Position numbers and translations under genes: made by a program | Shown here: piece after piece, positions 1-7,718 of the stretch | Numbering within the stretch: position 1 is the first letter of the stretch | Layout: every line of letters starts with the position of its first letter | NCBI GenBank assembly: GCA_934717895.1 | Contig: CAKUZO010000060.1 | Coordinates: 1-10,513, forward strand | Reading direction: 5' to 3' | Source of the DNA: an uncultured Candidatus Melainabacteria bacterium | GTDB taxonomy: Bacteria > Cyanobacteriota > Vampirovibrionia > Gastranaerophilales > Gastranaerophilaceae | Length of the DNA: 10,513 nt | The notes under the pieces: model-generated | Databases searched by the model: none | What the model saw: the letters and a program-made list of their open reading frames with translations, nothing else | What the model was told of the DNA's origin: nothing

Positions 1-591
<591 letters not shown>

Positions 592-613
592 TTCACGTGA
601 TTGTGACTTATAA

Positions 614-645
614 AAAACAGCTCCCTAATTTAAGGGAGCTGTTTT
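614..645. terminator. Bidirectional intrinsic terminator between rpoC and the large minus-strand gene
   Basis: A perfect 13-bp stem (614-626 with 633-645, GC-rich core CAGCTCCC/GGGAGCTG) encloses a 6-base loop. On the plus strand it is followed by TTTTGTTATTT. On the minus strand the stem is followed by a run of T from the A-tract at 612-617. It sits between two converging stop codons (591 and 654) and so can end both transcripts. Confidence 0.9.
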
Positions 646-653
646 GTTATTTA

Positions 654-3600
654 TTATTCTTCTGCTATACCTCTTCTTTTTAATTCAGCGCGAAGTTCTA
701 TAATTTCACTTCTTTTATTGTGAGAATTAACTCTTCTATAATCAATTTGGCGAATAGTGCCTTCTGCTTCGTAAGTTTTCAAGTTTGCCAGTTCTGTTAT
801 TAATTCACTGTTTGTCATGTTTTTATAATCTTGTGGGTTTACAAAACCGTTTACATCTCTTCTTACTGGCATTTGTTTTTTTGCTTCAACAAAGCTGGCA
901 GTTCTACCTTGATTACTTGCAAAAGGTTGATGTCCTATTGTGTTTTCAATTTGAATTTCGGATTTTGCCATAGCCGGCACTGAATTTTTATGTGAAGGAG
1001 TTTGTGGAGATGTGGCTGAAATTACCTCTGATGTTGACGCTTCTGGCTTAACTGGAAGTCCGTCGGCACCAAGTTCACCTTTTGCTATCATATCTCTTTG
1101 AACTGCCGCAAAATCTGCTGTACGACCTTCATTTGTTGGTGTAGGAGCTTGTTGTTGTATTTTCGGTTGAGTTTTCGGGGTAGTTTCCGGTTGCGGAGTC
1201 GGTTTTGACGCTTCTGGCTTAACCGGAAGTCCATCGGCACCAAGTTCTCCCCTTGCCATCATATCTCTTTGAACTGCCGCAAAATCTGCAGTACGACCTT
1301 CATTTGTTGGTGCAGGAGCATTATATGCTTCGACCTTAGGAGCATTTGTTTGTGCTGATGAAGTTGCAGCTTGTTTTGCTTTTAGCATATCAACTTTTGC
1401 TTGCATATCAGAGATTAGTTTTCTTGCAGCATTTGATTTTTTTATAGATTTGCTACCGTTCATTTTTGCAATCAATGTTTCTAATTCTGATACTGAGTTG
1501 GATTTGTCCATAAATGCTCTTGCGGTTGCCAATTCTTCGCCTGACAACCCTTTGTTAGCGGCAATTGCAGAATCAAGTTGTCCTGTAACCGTATTAAGTT
1601 CGGCGTTGTGGGCTTTTATATTATTAATTTTTGTTTGAGCCTGTTTCATTAATGCGGCTGCATGATCTTGTCCTTCAACTTGATATACGTGCATATTACC
1701 GTTGCTGTCAGTACCAACTTTGTTTTTTAATCTTGTAATAAAACTTTCAAGCTCTTCAACCGTGTTTAAGTTATTTGTAATATGATCACTTAATGTTGCA
1801 GCATCGTGAGAGCCTATACCACCTTTTTTAGCGGACAATATTTTACCTGCATTTTGTTGCATTTGAGTATTAATTTTGTCAACAGTTTCAGACGCTCTTG
1901 TTGAAGTAGGTTTATCTTTAACCATGCGAGTGTATAATTGATTGTCAATTTCATTCAAAATTGCTTGTTTATCCCTTGAAGATGTTGTCCATTGTTGAAC
2001 AGATTTTTTTGCAGCTTGAAGTTGTTCCGGAGTTGCAGTGTCAAGAGATATGCGTTTTTTGCCGATTTCTAAGTAACCGACACCATCTTCAACGATGTGT
2101 TTAATTTCTCTTCCTTGTGGACGAGATTGCCCTTGAAGCTGATGTGCTTCTTGATGAATTTGGGCAGCTCTATCAGATGAAGCTGTTGGAATTTCTGCTT
2201 TTGTTTGTGCTTTTACTTGTGCAAGTTTTCCATCACCTAATTTTCCACCAGGCATTCTTGTACCATCAGAAGTCGCTACATCTAGTTTAGTTTTCGGACG
2301 AGCTTCCGGAGTCGGTGCAGTTTTTTTAACTTTACCCATAGAATGTCCGACAATATTGCCAACCGCTGAGAATGCAAGGTTAGTAATCAAACCTTCTTCT
2401 GATACTTCGCCGGTTTGTGAATATTCAACACCACTTGCAACTCCAACATCTGTTGTAATGTCGATACTTGCTCCCAAAACTCTTTGTGCAATATTTTTGT
2501 CTAAGGCTGATGTTGACATACCAATTCTCATGCCGGCCGCAGTTGTTACGGCAACCATAACAGATTTATCTCGAGAAGCTTGTCTTGCTTGCATTGTATC
2601 GCCAGACACACTTGTTGTTTGATCAAGTCTGTCCATTCCATAAGTTTCTGCGCCCATTGTTAAACCTGTTCCAATAGCTGTTGCTGTTTTGGCATATTTA
2701 AGACCTTTGGCAGCTGTTCCAAGAGCTCCTCCAACAAGTGGCATTGTCACAATTGCTCCTGTTATGTCAGTTACGATTTCTCCATAAGTTTGATGTTGTT
2801 GATAAGTTTGAACTGCTTCTTCTGTGTTTTTAATATTCGATTTAATTAATTTTTCTAAATCACCATAAGAAATTACTTTTCCATTGCCATCTGTAAGTTT
2901 TCCTTCTGCCGCAAGTTCTAATGCGTTAATATTATAGCCGGCATTTCTCAAAATCGTATTAAGTTGAGAACGAGTTATACCTAAGCCCATGGCTTCTCTT
3001 ACAGCATTGATACTTGATTTTTTCACACCTTCTGATGCAAATGTATTATTTGCATATCTTTCAGTCATTGCCATTTGAGTTTTTAGTTGTTCTAATTTTG
3101 ATTTGTTAGTATTAATTTGTTCTTGTGACAAGTTAGATGTTTTAGTTGTAAAACGAAGCTTACTTTTATCAATAGAATTTGCAAGTGACTTTAATTCAGG
3201 ATCTTTTTCTGCAAGTTTCATGAATTTGTCATAAGCTTCTTTTGTATTAAGTAATGCATAAATGTTTGAAGTTGCTTGCCCTTCACTTTGAGCGGCATCA
3301 CCTAGACGTCCATTTTGGGTTAAACCACTATTACCGGTTACTGAGGAGTTTATTTCATTCTGGATACTGTTTTGAGCACCAATTGCTCTTTTTTCCCATT
3401 TAAGGTTTTCGAGAGCCAAATTTGCTAACTCGTCGTTAGAAAAATTTCCGTATCCGGCAGATACAAGTCTTGATTTTTGATCATAGCCAATTATTGCTTG
3501 TTGACTGAGCGGTTTTTCTCCTTTTTCGGCAAGCAATTCGTCCATTTTTCTGTAAACATCGCCATTGTTAGTTTCCAAAGCTTTGTCTAAATCCTGAGCT

Positions 3601-6056
3601 TGTTTACCTTTCATTATTGTATGGCTATTGGCTTCTTGCAAAAAGTATACACTTTGTTCTGCCATTGTTCTGGTGATTTCTTCTTGTGTTAGAAAATCGT
3701 CATTTGGATCAATTAAGGCGTCATTAGCTGATTTTATTTTATCTGCATTTCCATCGGTTTGACCGTAAATAAATGTGTTCAGTGCACTTTGATTTTTAAA
3801 TTGTGCTTGATATCCTCGTTTAGCATTTGCTCGGTTCGCATAAGTGTTTAATTGTTCAAAATCCTCTCTTGTTGATACTGCATCTAAACCGGCATGAAGA
3901 TTTTCACTTTTGTTGCCATATTGAATTACGTTTGTATAAAGAATTTCATTTCTTCTTGCTTGGTCTTGAATTGCTCCATTTTTAACTAATGTAGCATTGT
4001 TTACATAAACTTCGTTACGCTGTAATTCTGTTCCTTGGAATGCTTCGTAAGCAGTTCTATATTCTCTGCTTGGTTTGTAACCTTCTGCGGCATAGCGAGC
4101 ATTGATTTTGGCAAGTATAACTCTATCTGTAATTCCTGCGTTCGCTTTTGCCAAAAGTGTTTCATCTGTATCAGGAATAAAACCTAATGTTTTGTCATTT
4201 GCAGCTTTATCTAAATCCGCTTTGATTGCATTTGCAATTTGAGTGGATTTTTTGTTGCCATCTACTGAGTTTCCAGTTTTATCAAAATAGTAGGTTTTTC
4301 CATTAACAGTAACAGAGGTTGAGCCGTCATTTAAATACGTTTTTGTGCCATGTCCTGCATCGTTTGCGTCACTTGCTTTAACATATGTGTTTCTTAAAAT
4401 AGTTCTGTCATTAAATTCTCCGGCTTTTTTACCGCCAGATAATGTGTATTGGTTGCCATGCCAGTCACTAACATTATATCTGCCATGTTTGTCACCTTTA
4501 CGTTGTCCTTCTACGTAATATGCTGTACCATTTTTTACAATTCGTTTTTTACCGGCTCTAACATTTGCAATATCAGCTCCAACATAGTTAAGTTTTAATT
4601 CTACGCCTTCTCCACCGTTTGCAAATACATGGATTTTACCTTTGCTGTCTTTTACAATTTTTCTGTTGTAAGCAGCATTCCCAACAACGGTATATTTTTT
4701 ACCATTTTTGGTCCAAGTTTTTCCGGCATCTTTACGGTTTTGTAATCCTAATGCTTTAAGTTGTGCATTTTTAGCTTTTCTTATTGCTTCTGCTTCTGCA
4801 CGTTTTTGAGCATCTCTTGCATATTCAGCTTTCGCTTCTTCTGAGGTTTTTCTGCCTTGAAGTCCTTTATAATCTGCATCAACTTCTCTCGGGATTTTGA
4901 TAGTATCGCCAGCATTAAAATATTTTTTGCCATTTAGAAGTTCTTTATTTGCATTAATAATGTCTTCCTTTGAACAACCAAATTTTTTTGCAAGAGCATC
5001 AATACTTTCTCCATTTTGAACGACAACACCTGTTGTGTTACCTTGTCCATCATAAGCAACTTCATATTGCTTTCCATCTACAACTTTACCCTGTGCAAGT
5101 CTTTTTCCGTCAGAATTAAATTTTGTTAAAACTTCGGTTTTATTGTCAGGATCCTTGATTGTTTCAATCATGCCCTCATTTGTATATGCTTGATGAGTGG
5201 ACTTATTGCCTTCTGTAATTGTAACCTCTTGCGGTTTGCCATCAACAAGAATAGTTACTGTTTTTTTATTTGGTTCTTCTGTTGTTTCGGTAACACTTCC
5301 ATTCTCGTTGTAAACATAAGTAGACTCAGTCTTGCCACCATTGCCCTTGTCCACCGCTTTTTTAATAATTCTTGGTTTGCCGTCAACGTATTCAAAAGAG
5401 GATATAGTAACACCTTCTGTAACGGTAGAAGTTGCTTCTTTGCCATCTTTATAATCAATAACAGTTGTTTTTGTTCCGTCCGCTAAGGTAATTGTTTTTT
5501 GTTGAGGTTGATTGTCAGCAAAAGTCGTAACTTCGGAATCCCCATTTTTTTGAACAATAGATTCTTTGGTTAACGCTTTATTTTCATCATAAAATTTTGT
5601 TGTAACTGCCTCCGTTTCAAGGTCAGTAGTCGCAATTTGAGTCGTTTTATCCGGATTAATTGTTTCTTGTGAACCATCTTTATACGTAATAATTATGGTT
5701 TTTTGCCCGTTTTCTTCTAAAACTTGTGATTGTTCGATGTTTTCACTATTTTGAGCAAGTTGATTAACAAATTGAAAAACCTCTTTCTTATTAATATTTT
5801 TTAAATTATTTTGCTTCAAAAGTTTGCCAGCTTCTCGCTTAGACAACTTTTCATTTCCGGCAGTAGTTTCCAGCTGTCCTTTGAAATTTTTAATTTCATT
5901 TTCATCAAGAACTCCGTTTTTATCAGTATCTACCATGTCAAAAATTGCTTTTTGTTGCTCATTTTCGAGTTGTTCCTTTTTTATTCCACCCTTAAAATGA
6001 GTTGTATCAACAATTCCTGCATTATGTCTACCTTTTCCTAATTGGATTTCTGTCAT
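654..6056 (-). CDS. Giant EF-hand and LysM domain protein, 1800 residues, function unknown
   Basis: I recognise domains but not the family. Order: residues 43-54 form a canonical EF-hand calcium loop (D43, D45, N47, G48, D51, E54). Residues ~117-340 are a run of short Thr/Val-rich beta-hairpin-like repeats (xxDGKxxxVTI). Residues 344-389 are a LysM domain (NGESIDALAKKFG ... NAGDTIKIP), a peptidoglycan-binding fold. Residues ~400-436 are a charged helix, and ~447-600 hold NGKxYYV-type repeats. Residues ~609-1090 are helix-rich, with a degenerate EF-hand-like loop at 783-793. Residues ~1095-1240 hold several glycine/alanine-rich hydrophobic stretches, and ~1575-1690 a Pro-rich linker with a duplicated unit. 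The end is a charged helix. I chose ATG at 6056 because GGGAAG lies five bases upstream; the open frame reaches a TTG at 6281 but that would run through the probable promoter. No signal peptide follows this ATG. LysM and calcium motifs suggest a cell-envelope or surface role, which is inference. Confidence 0.85.
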   Translation of the reverse strand: MTEIQLGKGRHNAGIVDTTHFKGGIKKEQLENEQQKAIFDMVDTDKNGVLDENEIKNFKGQLETTAGNEKLSKREAGKLLKQNNLKNINKKEVFQFVNQLAQNSENIEQSQVLEENGQKTIIITYKDGSQETINPDKTTQIATTDLETEAVTTKFYDENKALTKESIVQKNGDSEVTTFADNQPQQKTITLADGTKTTVIDYKDGKEATSTVTEGVTISSFEYVDGKPRIIKKAVDKGNGGKTESTYVYNENGSVTETTEEPNKKTVTILVDGKPQEVTITEGNKSTHQAYTNEGMIETIKDPDNKTEVLTKFNSDGKRLAQGKVVDGKQYEVAYDGQGNTTGVVVQNGESIDALAKKFGCSKEDIINANKELLNGKKYFNAGDTIKIPREVDADYKGLQGRKTSEEAKAEYARDAQKRAEAEAIRKAKNAQLKALGLQNRKDAGKTWTKNGKKYTVVGNAAYNRKIVKDSKGKIHVFANGGEGVELKLNYVGADIANVRAGKKRIVKNGTAYYVEGQRKGDKHGRYNVSDWHGNQYTLSGGKKAGEFNDRTILRNTYVKASDANDAGHGTKTYLNDGSTSVTVNGKTYYFDKTGNSVDGNKKSTQIANAIKADLDKAANDKTLGFIPDTDETLLAKANAGITDRVILAKINARYAAEGYKPSREYRTAYEAFQGTELQRNEVYVNNATLVKNGAIQDQARRNEILYTNVIQYGNKSENLHAGLDAVSTREDFEQLNTYANRANAKRGYQAQFKNQSALNTFIYGQTDGNADKIKSANDALIDPNDDFLTQEEITRTMAEQSVYFLQEANSHTIMKGKQAQDLDKALETNNGDVYRKMDELLAEKGEKPLSQQAIIGYDQKSRLVSAGYGNFSNDELANLALENLKWEKRAIGAQNSIQNEINSSVTGNSGLTQNGRLGDAAQSEGQATSNIYALLNTKEAYDKFMKLAEKDPELKSLANSIDKSKLRFTTKTSNLSQEQINTNKSKLEQLKTQMAMTERYANNTFASEGVKKSSINAVREAMGLGITRSQLNTILRNAGYNINALELAAEGKLTDGNGKVISYGDLEKLIKSNIKNTEEAVQTYQQHQTYGEIVTDITGAIVTMPLVGGALGTAAKGLKYAKTATAIGTGLTMGAETYGMDRLDQTTSVSGDTMQARQASRDKSVMVAVTTAAGMRIGMSTSALDKNIAQRVLGASIDITTDVGVASGVEYSQTGEVSEEGLITNLAFSAVGNIVGHSMGKVKKTAPTPEARPKTKLDVATSDGTRMPGGKLGDGKLAQVKAQTKAEIPTASSDRAAQIHQEAHQLQGQSRPQGREIKHIVEDGVGYLEIGKKRISLDTATPEQLQAAKKSVQQWTTSSRDKQAILNEIDNQLYTRMVKDKPTSTRASETVDKINTQMQQNAGKILSAKKGGIGSHDAATLSDHITNNLNTVEELESFITRLKNKVGTDSNGNMHVYQVEGQDHAAALMKQAQTKINNIKAHNAELNTVTGQLDSAIAANKGLSGEELATARAFMDKSNSVSELETLIAKMNGSKSIKKSNAARKLISDMQAKVDMLKAKQAATSSAQTNAPKVEAYNAPAPTNEGRTADFAAVQRDMMARGELGADGLPVKPEASKPTPQPETTPKTQPKIQQQAPTPTNEGRTADFAAVQRDMIAKGELGADGLPVKPEASTSEVISATSPQTPSHKNSVPAMAKSEIQIENTIGHQPFASNQGRTASFVEAKKQMPVRRDVNGFVNPQDYKNMTNSELITELANLKTYEAEGTIRQIDYRRVNSHNKRSEIIELRAELKRRGIAEE
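1034..1148 (-). repeat. In-frame direct repeat, copy nearer the C-terminus
   Basis: About 115 bases, nearly identical to 1205-1319 and offset by exactly 171 bases (57 codons). It encodes residues ~1637-1675 of the large protein, with NEGRTADFAAVQRDM and GELGADGLPVKPEAS as shared blocks. Most base differences are silent or conservative (for example Met-Ile and Arg-Lys), so both copies seem to be kept under selection or are recently duplicated. Confidence 0.9.
1205..1319 (-). repeat. In-frame direct repeat, copy nearer the N-terminus
   Basis: Partner of the repeat at 1034-1148; it encodes residues ~1580-1618. The two units are joined by a Pro/Gln/Thr-rich linker (PTPQPETTPKTQP). A third, much diverged unit (NQGRTASFVEAKKQM) lies near 868-910. 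Confidence 0.9.
4890..5027 (-). other. LysM domain in the large protein
   Basis: Residues 344-389 follow the LysM pattern: a short strand, NGESIDALAKKFG helix, the Cys-Ser-Lys-Glu-Asp turn, the INANKEL helix, and the closing GDTIKIP strand. LysM modules bind N-acetylglucosamine-containing glycans such as peptidoglycan. Only one copy is seen. Confidence 0.85.
5895..5930 (-). other. EF-hand calcium-binding loop in the large protein
   Basis: The twelve residues DTDKNGVLDENE carry the ligands expected at loop positions 1, 3, 5, 7, 9 and 12, with Gly at 6 and a hydrophobic residue at 8. Flanking sequences (QQKAIFDMV before, IKNFKGQL after) look like the entering and exiting helices. A partner hand about 35 residues later (around residues 78-97) is degenerate at best. 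Confidence 0.85.
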
Positions 6057-6221
6057 AAGAACTTCCCATTTGTTTCTACTGTAATAGATAAGACGGCTCG
6101 GGAGGGGGCAATCTTTAATATTTTCTTTCTTTATTAATAAATCGTTACAAAGGATTAGTAAAAAAATGTAAGAGTTTTGCAAGTTTATTAGTCCATCTTG
6201 AATAAATAAAAATAAAACTAC

Positions 6222-6249
6222 TTGATTTTTATTTTTTACGGAGCATAAT
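6222..6249 (+). promoter_or_regulatory. Probable promoter of the initiator tRNA gene
   Basis: TTGATT (6222-6227) and CATAAT (6244-6249) are 16 bases apart; TAATAT at 6246 with 18-base spacing is an alternative. Either would start transcription about 35 bases before the mature tRNA. No better pair is visible between here and 6290. Confidence 0.45.
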
Positions 6250-6274
6250 ATAGATGTTGAGTGTATTTGCTCAA
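6245..6274 (-). promoter_or_regulatory. Probable sigma-70-type promoter of the large gene
   Basis: On the minus strand, TTGAGC (6269-6274) and TATTAT (6245-6250) are 18 bases apart. Transcription would begin near 6238, giving a leader of about 180 bases before the ATG at 6056. The -10 element overlaps the candidate -10 of the tRNA promoter on the other strand. Confidence 0.55.
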
Positions 6275-6275
6275 C
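6256..6275. promoter_or_regulatory. Short dyad between the divergent promoters, possible operator
   Basis: GTTGAG and CTCAAC form a perfect 6-bp inverted repeat with an 8-base spacer. It covers the -35 of the minus-strand promoter and the likely start point of the tRNA transcript. A bound protein could affect both. It could also be chance, given its small size. Confidence 0.3.
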
Positions 6276-6290
6276 GTACAAATTAAATAT

Positions 6291-6367
<77 letters not shown>

Positions 6368-6375
6368 ATTATTTT

Positions 6376-6409
6376 AAAGGGTTTTAGCTAGTTGCTAAAA
6401 CTCTTTTTT
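6376..6409 (+). terminator. Intrinsic terminator of the tRNA-fMet gene
   Basis: A 13-bp stem (6376-6388 with 6394-6406, containing one G:T pair) has a 5-base loop. The T-run continues through 6409. It starts nine bases after the tRNA CCA end. Confidence 0.9.
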
Positions 6410-6420
6410 AGTGTAAAAAT

Positions 6421-6450
6421 CGGCAAAAGTTGCAAAAAAGTTGCAAAAAT
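6421..6450 (+). repeat. Short tandem GTTGCAAAAA repeats at 11-base spacing
   Basis: GTTGCAAAAA occurs at 6429 and 6440, preceded by the imperfect CGGCAAAA at 6421. The spacing is close to one helical turn. The repeats lie just upstream of the orphan gene. They could be protein-binding sites of its promoter region or of the lost element. No clear -35/-10 pair is visible here. Confidence 0.4.
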
Positions 6451-6467
6451 TTTAAAAGGAATAATAA

Positions 6468-7202
6468 ATGACAAAAATTCAGATAATTGAAAAAAATTAT
6501 GATTCTGGTTTCAGAGGAAACTACAAAGGATATCATATTGATAATCGTTTAGCTAAAAAGCCTCAAGTAACATCACCCATTTATCAAAAATTACTTAATT
6601 ATAAAACAATAAAAATTATCAATATTAATACAATGGCGTTGGAACTATTTGACAGTATTGTATATTTAAACGAACAAATCCAAAATGTCTATATAAATTA
6701 TAGCAAAAGGGGAGTTATTGAAAATTTATATAAAATTAATATTGAAAAAGAAAATATAATACATGTAATGAAAAGAATTATTGATGATTTGATTATATTG
6801 TTATGCATTTATTATGATACAGAAGGAACTTACAAAAGAACAAAAATTTCTATAACTTCAATTGGAGAACTCATAAATAATAGTTCAGGCTTAGGTATGC
6901 GTATTAAAGATGACTTAAATTATTCAAAATACGAATTTTTATTCAAAACAATAAACGATTTACATAATGCTTATAAACATAGTTGTTTCATGATAGAAGC
7001 TCATCAAGAATTTGCAACAGAAGGTGTTTCCTTGACCGCATATTATGCAAAACATAATAAATTTGATAAATTGGAATATCATAACCATAATTGTATGCAT
7101 ATAGTAGTTTCATTTAGTGATTTTTTGTTAGAATTTTGCAATATTGAAACTTCAAATAAAAAGATTAACATCAATACACAATCCCGATATATTGAGATAT
7201 AG
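6468..7202 (+). CDS. Orphan protein of 244 residues, unknown function
   Basis: I do not recognise this protein. It starts at an ATG with a good ribosome site (AAGGA, seven bases upstream) and reads uninterrupted to TAG. It is Ile/Asn/Lys/Tyr-rich and very AT-rich: bases 6601-6660 contain only 14 G or C, clearly poorer than the neighbouring clcA. The middle looks helical, with a hydrophobic stretch (residues ~101-117, MKRIIDDLIILLCIYYD) and a conserved-looking NDLHNAYKHS at 163-172. That last motif recalls helical proteins with an N-x-x-KH signature such as some HEPN-like folds, but the usual R-x4-6-H is not seen, so I make no assignment. No signal peptide is present. It lies between tRNA-fMet and a broken recombinase, and is probably cargo of the decayed element. 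Confidence 0.75.
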   Translation: MTKIQIIEKNYDSGFRGNYKGYHIDNRLAKKPQVTSPIYQKLLNYKTIKIININTMALELFDSIVYLNEQIQNVYINYSKRGVIENLYKINIEKENIIHVMKRIIDDLIILLCIYYDTEGTYKRTKISITSIGELINNSSGLGMRIKDDLNYSKYEFLFKTINDLHNAYKHSCFMIEAHQEFATEGVSLTAYYAKHNKFDKLEYHNHNCMHIVVSFSDFLLEFCNIETSNKKININTQSRYIEI

Positions 7203-7215
7203 AATTCAAGTTTAT

Positions 7216-7500
7216 TTAGGTTCCAAATTTGTCGAGCCCAGTAGTTTTATTTTTAACTACTGTTTCTGAAACAATATTATTAAGCAAATTTACACACTTA
7301 TGATTAACTTCCGGCAACAAATGAGTATACAAATCCATTGTCATAGTTATTGATGAATGTCCGAGCTGGTGTTGGACATATTTCATCGGTGCACCATTAG
7401 CGAGTAATAAACTAGCATAAGTATGTCTTAAATCGTGGAATCTAATTTTATCAATTCCGGCTCTGTTTAAAGCAGGCAAAATTCTTCTTTTAAAATACAT
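7216..7500 (-). pseudogene. Tyrosine recombinase (phage-type integrase), C-terminal fragment
   Basis: The 94-residue frame carries the catalytic end of a tyrosine integrase: HDLRHTYAS (H22, R25), LGHSSI (H48) and the nucleophile Y58 in DLYTHLLPE. The first catalytic arginine and Lys regions, the core-binding domain and the arm-binding domain, which make these proteins roughly 300-400 residues long, are absent. Two in-frame TGA codons sit directly before the ATG and no ribosome site is seen, so this piece is probably not translated. The natural-looking C-terminus suggests the break removed the 5' part. It points toward tRNA-fMet, a common kind of integration target, and marks a lost mobile element. 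Confidence 0.9.
7239..7262 (+). terminator. Weak candidate terminator for the orphan gene
   Basis: CAGTAGTT and AACTACTG form a perfect 8-bp stem with an 8-base T-rich loop, followed by only TTTCT. It lies 37 bases after the stop at 7202 and inside the recombinase remnant, so the sequence may simply be coding. Confidence 0.3.
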
Positions 7501-7586
7501 TCATCACTTTTGTACATATTTGAATTTTCGACATATTGAACATTTTTTAAAAGCACAATATTAGCTTTGTTCGTTGTTTTTGTCAT
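7467..7586 (-). CDS. Small open reading frame of 39 residues, possible truncated gene
   Basis: It begins with ATG preceded by AAGGA at seven bases, as good as any ribosome site in the window, and encodes MTKTTNKANIVLLKNVQYVE and about 19 more residues. It ends with TAA inside the recombinase fragment but in a different frame. The strong start followed by an abrupt out-of-frame join suggests the head of a gene fused by deletion to the recombinase tail. It could also be a genuine small protein. No family is recognised. Confidence 0.4.
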   Translation of the reverse strand: MTKTTNKANIVLLKNVQYVENSNMYKSDECILKEEFCLL

Positions 7587-7610
7587 AAAATATTCCTTTC
7601 ATTGCTTGTA

Positions 7611-7718
7611 TTAAATAGTAAAATCCTTATTATAAAAACTATGTAATCTTAAATGTTCAAAAGTTGCTTTCGCCTGTAATCTTCTCCATTCAAGGTTATC
7701 AATGTAGCAGATAATATA
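7611..7718 (-). pseudogene. Possible C-terminal remnant of a lost gene
   Basis: A stop-bounded stretch of 35 codons on the minus strand reads as a plausible protein end (YIDNLEWRRLQAKATFEHLR, then LHSFYNKDFTI and TAA). No ATG, GTG or usable start is seen. It ends 24 bases before the ATG at 7586, the spacing of genes in an operon. The composition looks protein-like, but the stretch is short and could be chance. Confidence 0.25.

Noticed and set aside
609..680. Annexin-like repeat in the giant protein (numbers are residues; the motif DTDETLL ... ITDRVILAKINARY lies near bases 4010-4235)
   Set aside because: The resemblance is limited to a few hydrophobic and acidic positions, and the glycine-containing calcium loop typical of annexins is not convincing.
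5190..5486. Plus-strand open frame of 98 codons within the giant gene, and similar frames at 2356-2622 and 5811-6041
   Set aside because: They are antisense to a clearly coding strand, have unusual composition and no supporting ribosome sites.
6057..6281. N-terminal extension of the giant protein from a TTG at 6281, which would add a hydrophobic stretch like a membrane anchor
   Set aside because: The added 75 codons run through the probable promoter and AT-rich leader, the TTG has no ribosome site, and ATG 6056 has GGGAAG five bases upstream and opens the conserved-looking sequence.
6421..6450. Start of a CRISPR array
   Set aside because: The units are only about 11 bases with no spacers, and no cas gene is present.
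7216..7500. A functional short recombinase
   Set aside because: It lacks the N-terminal domains and the first catalytic arginine, has no ribosome site, and is preceded directly by two in-frame stop codons.
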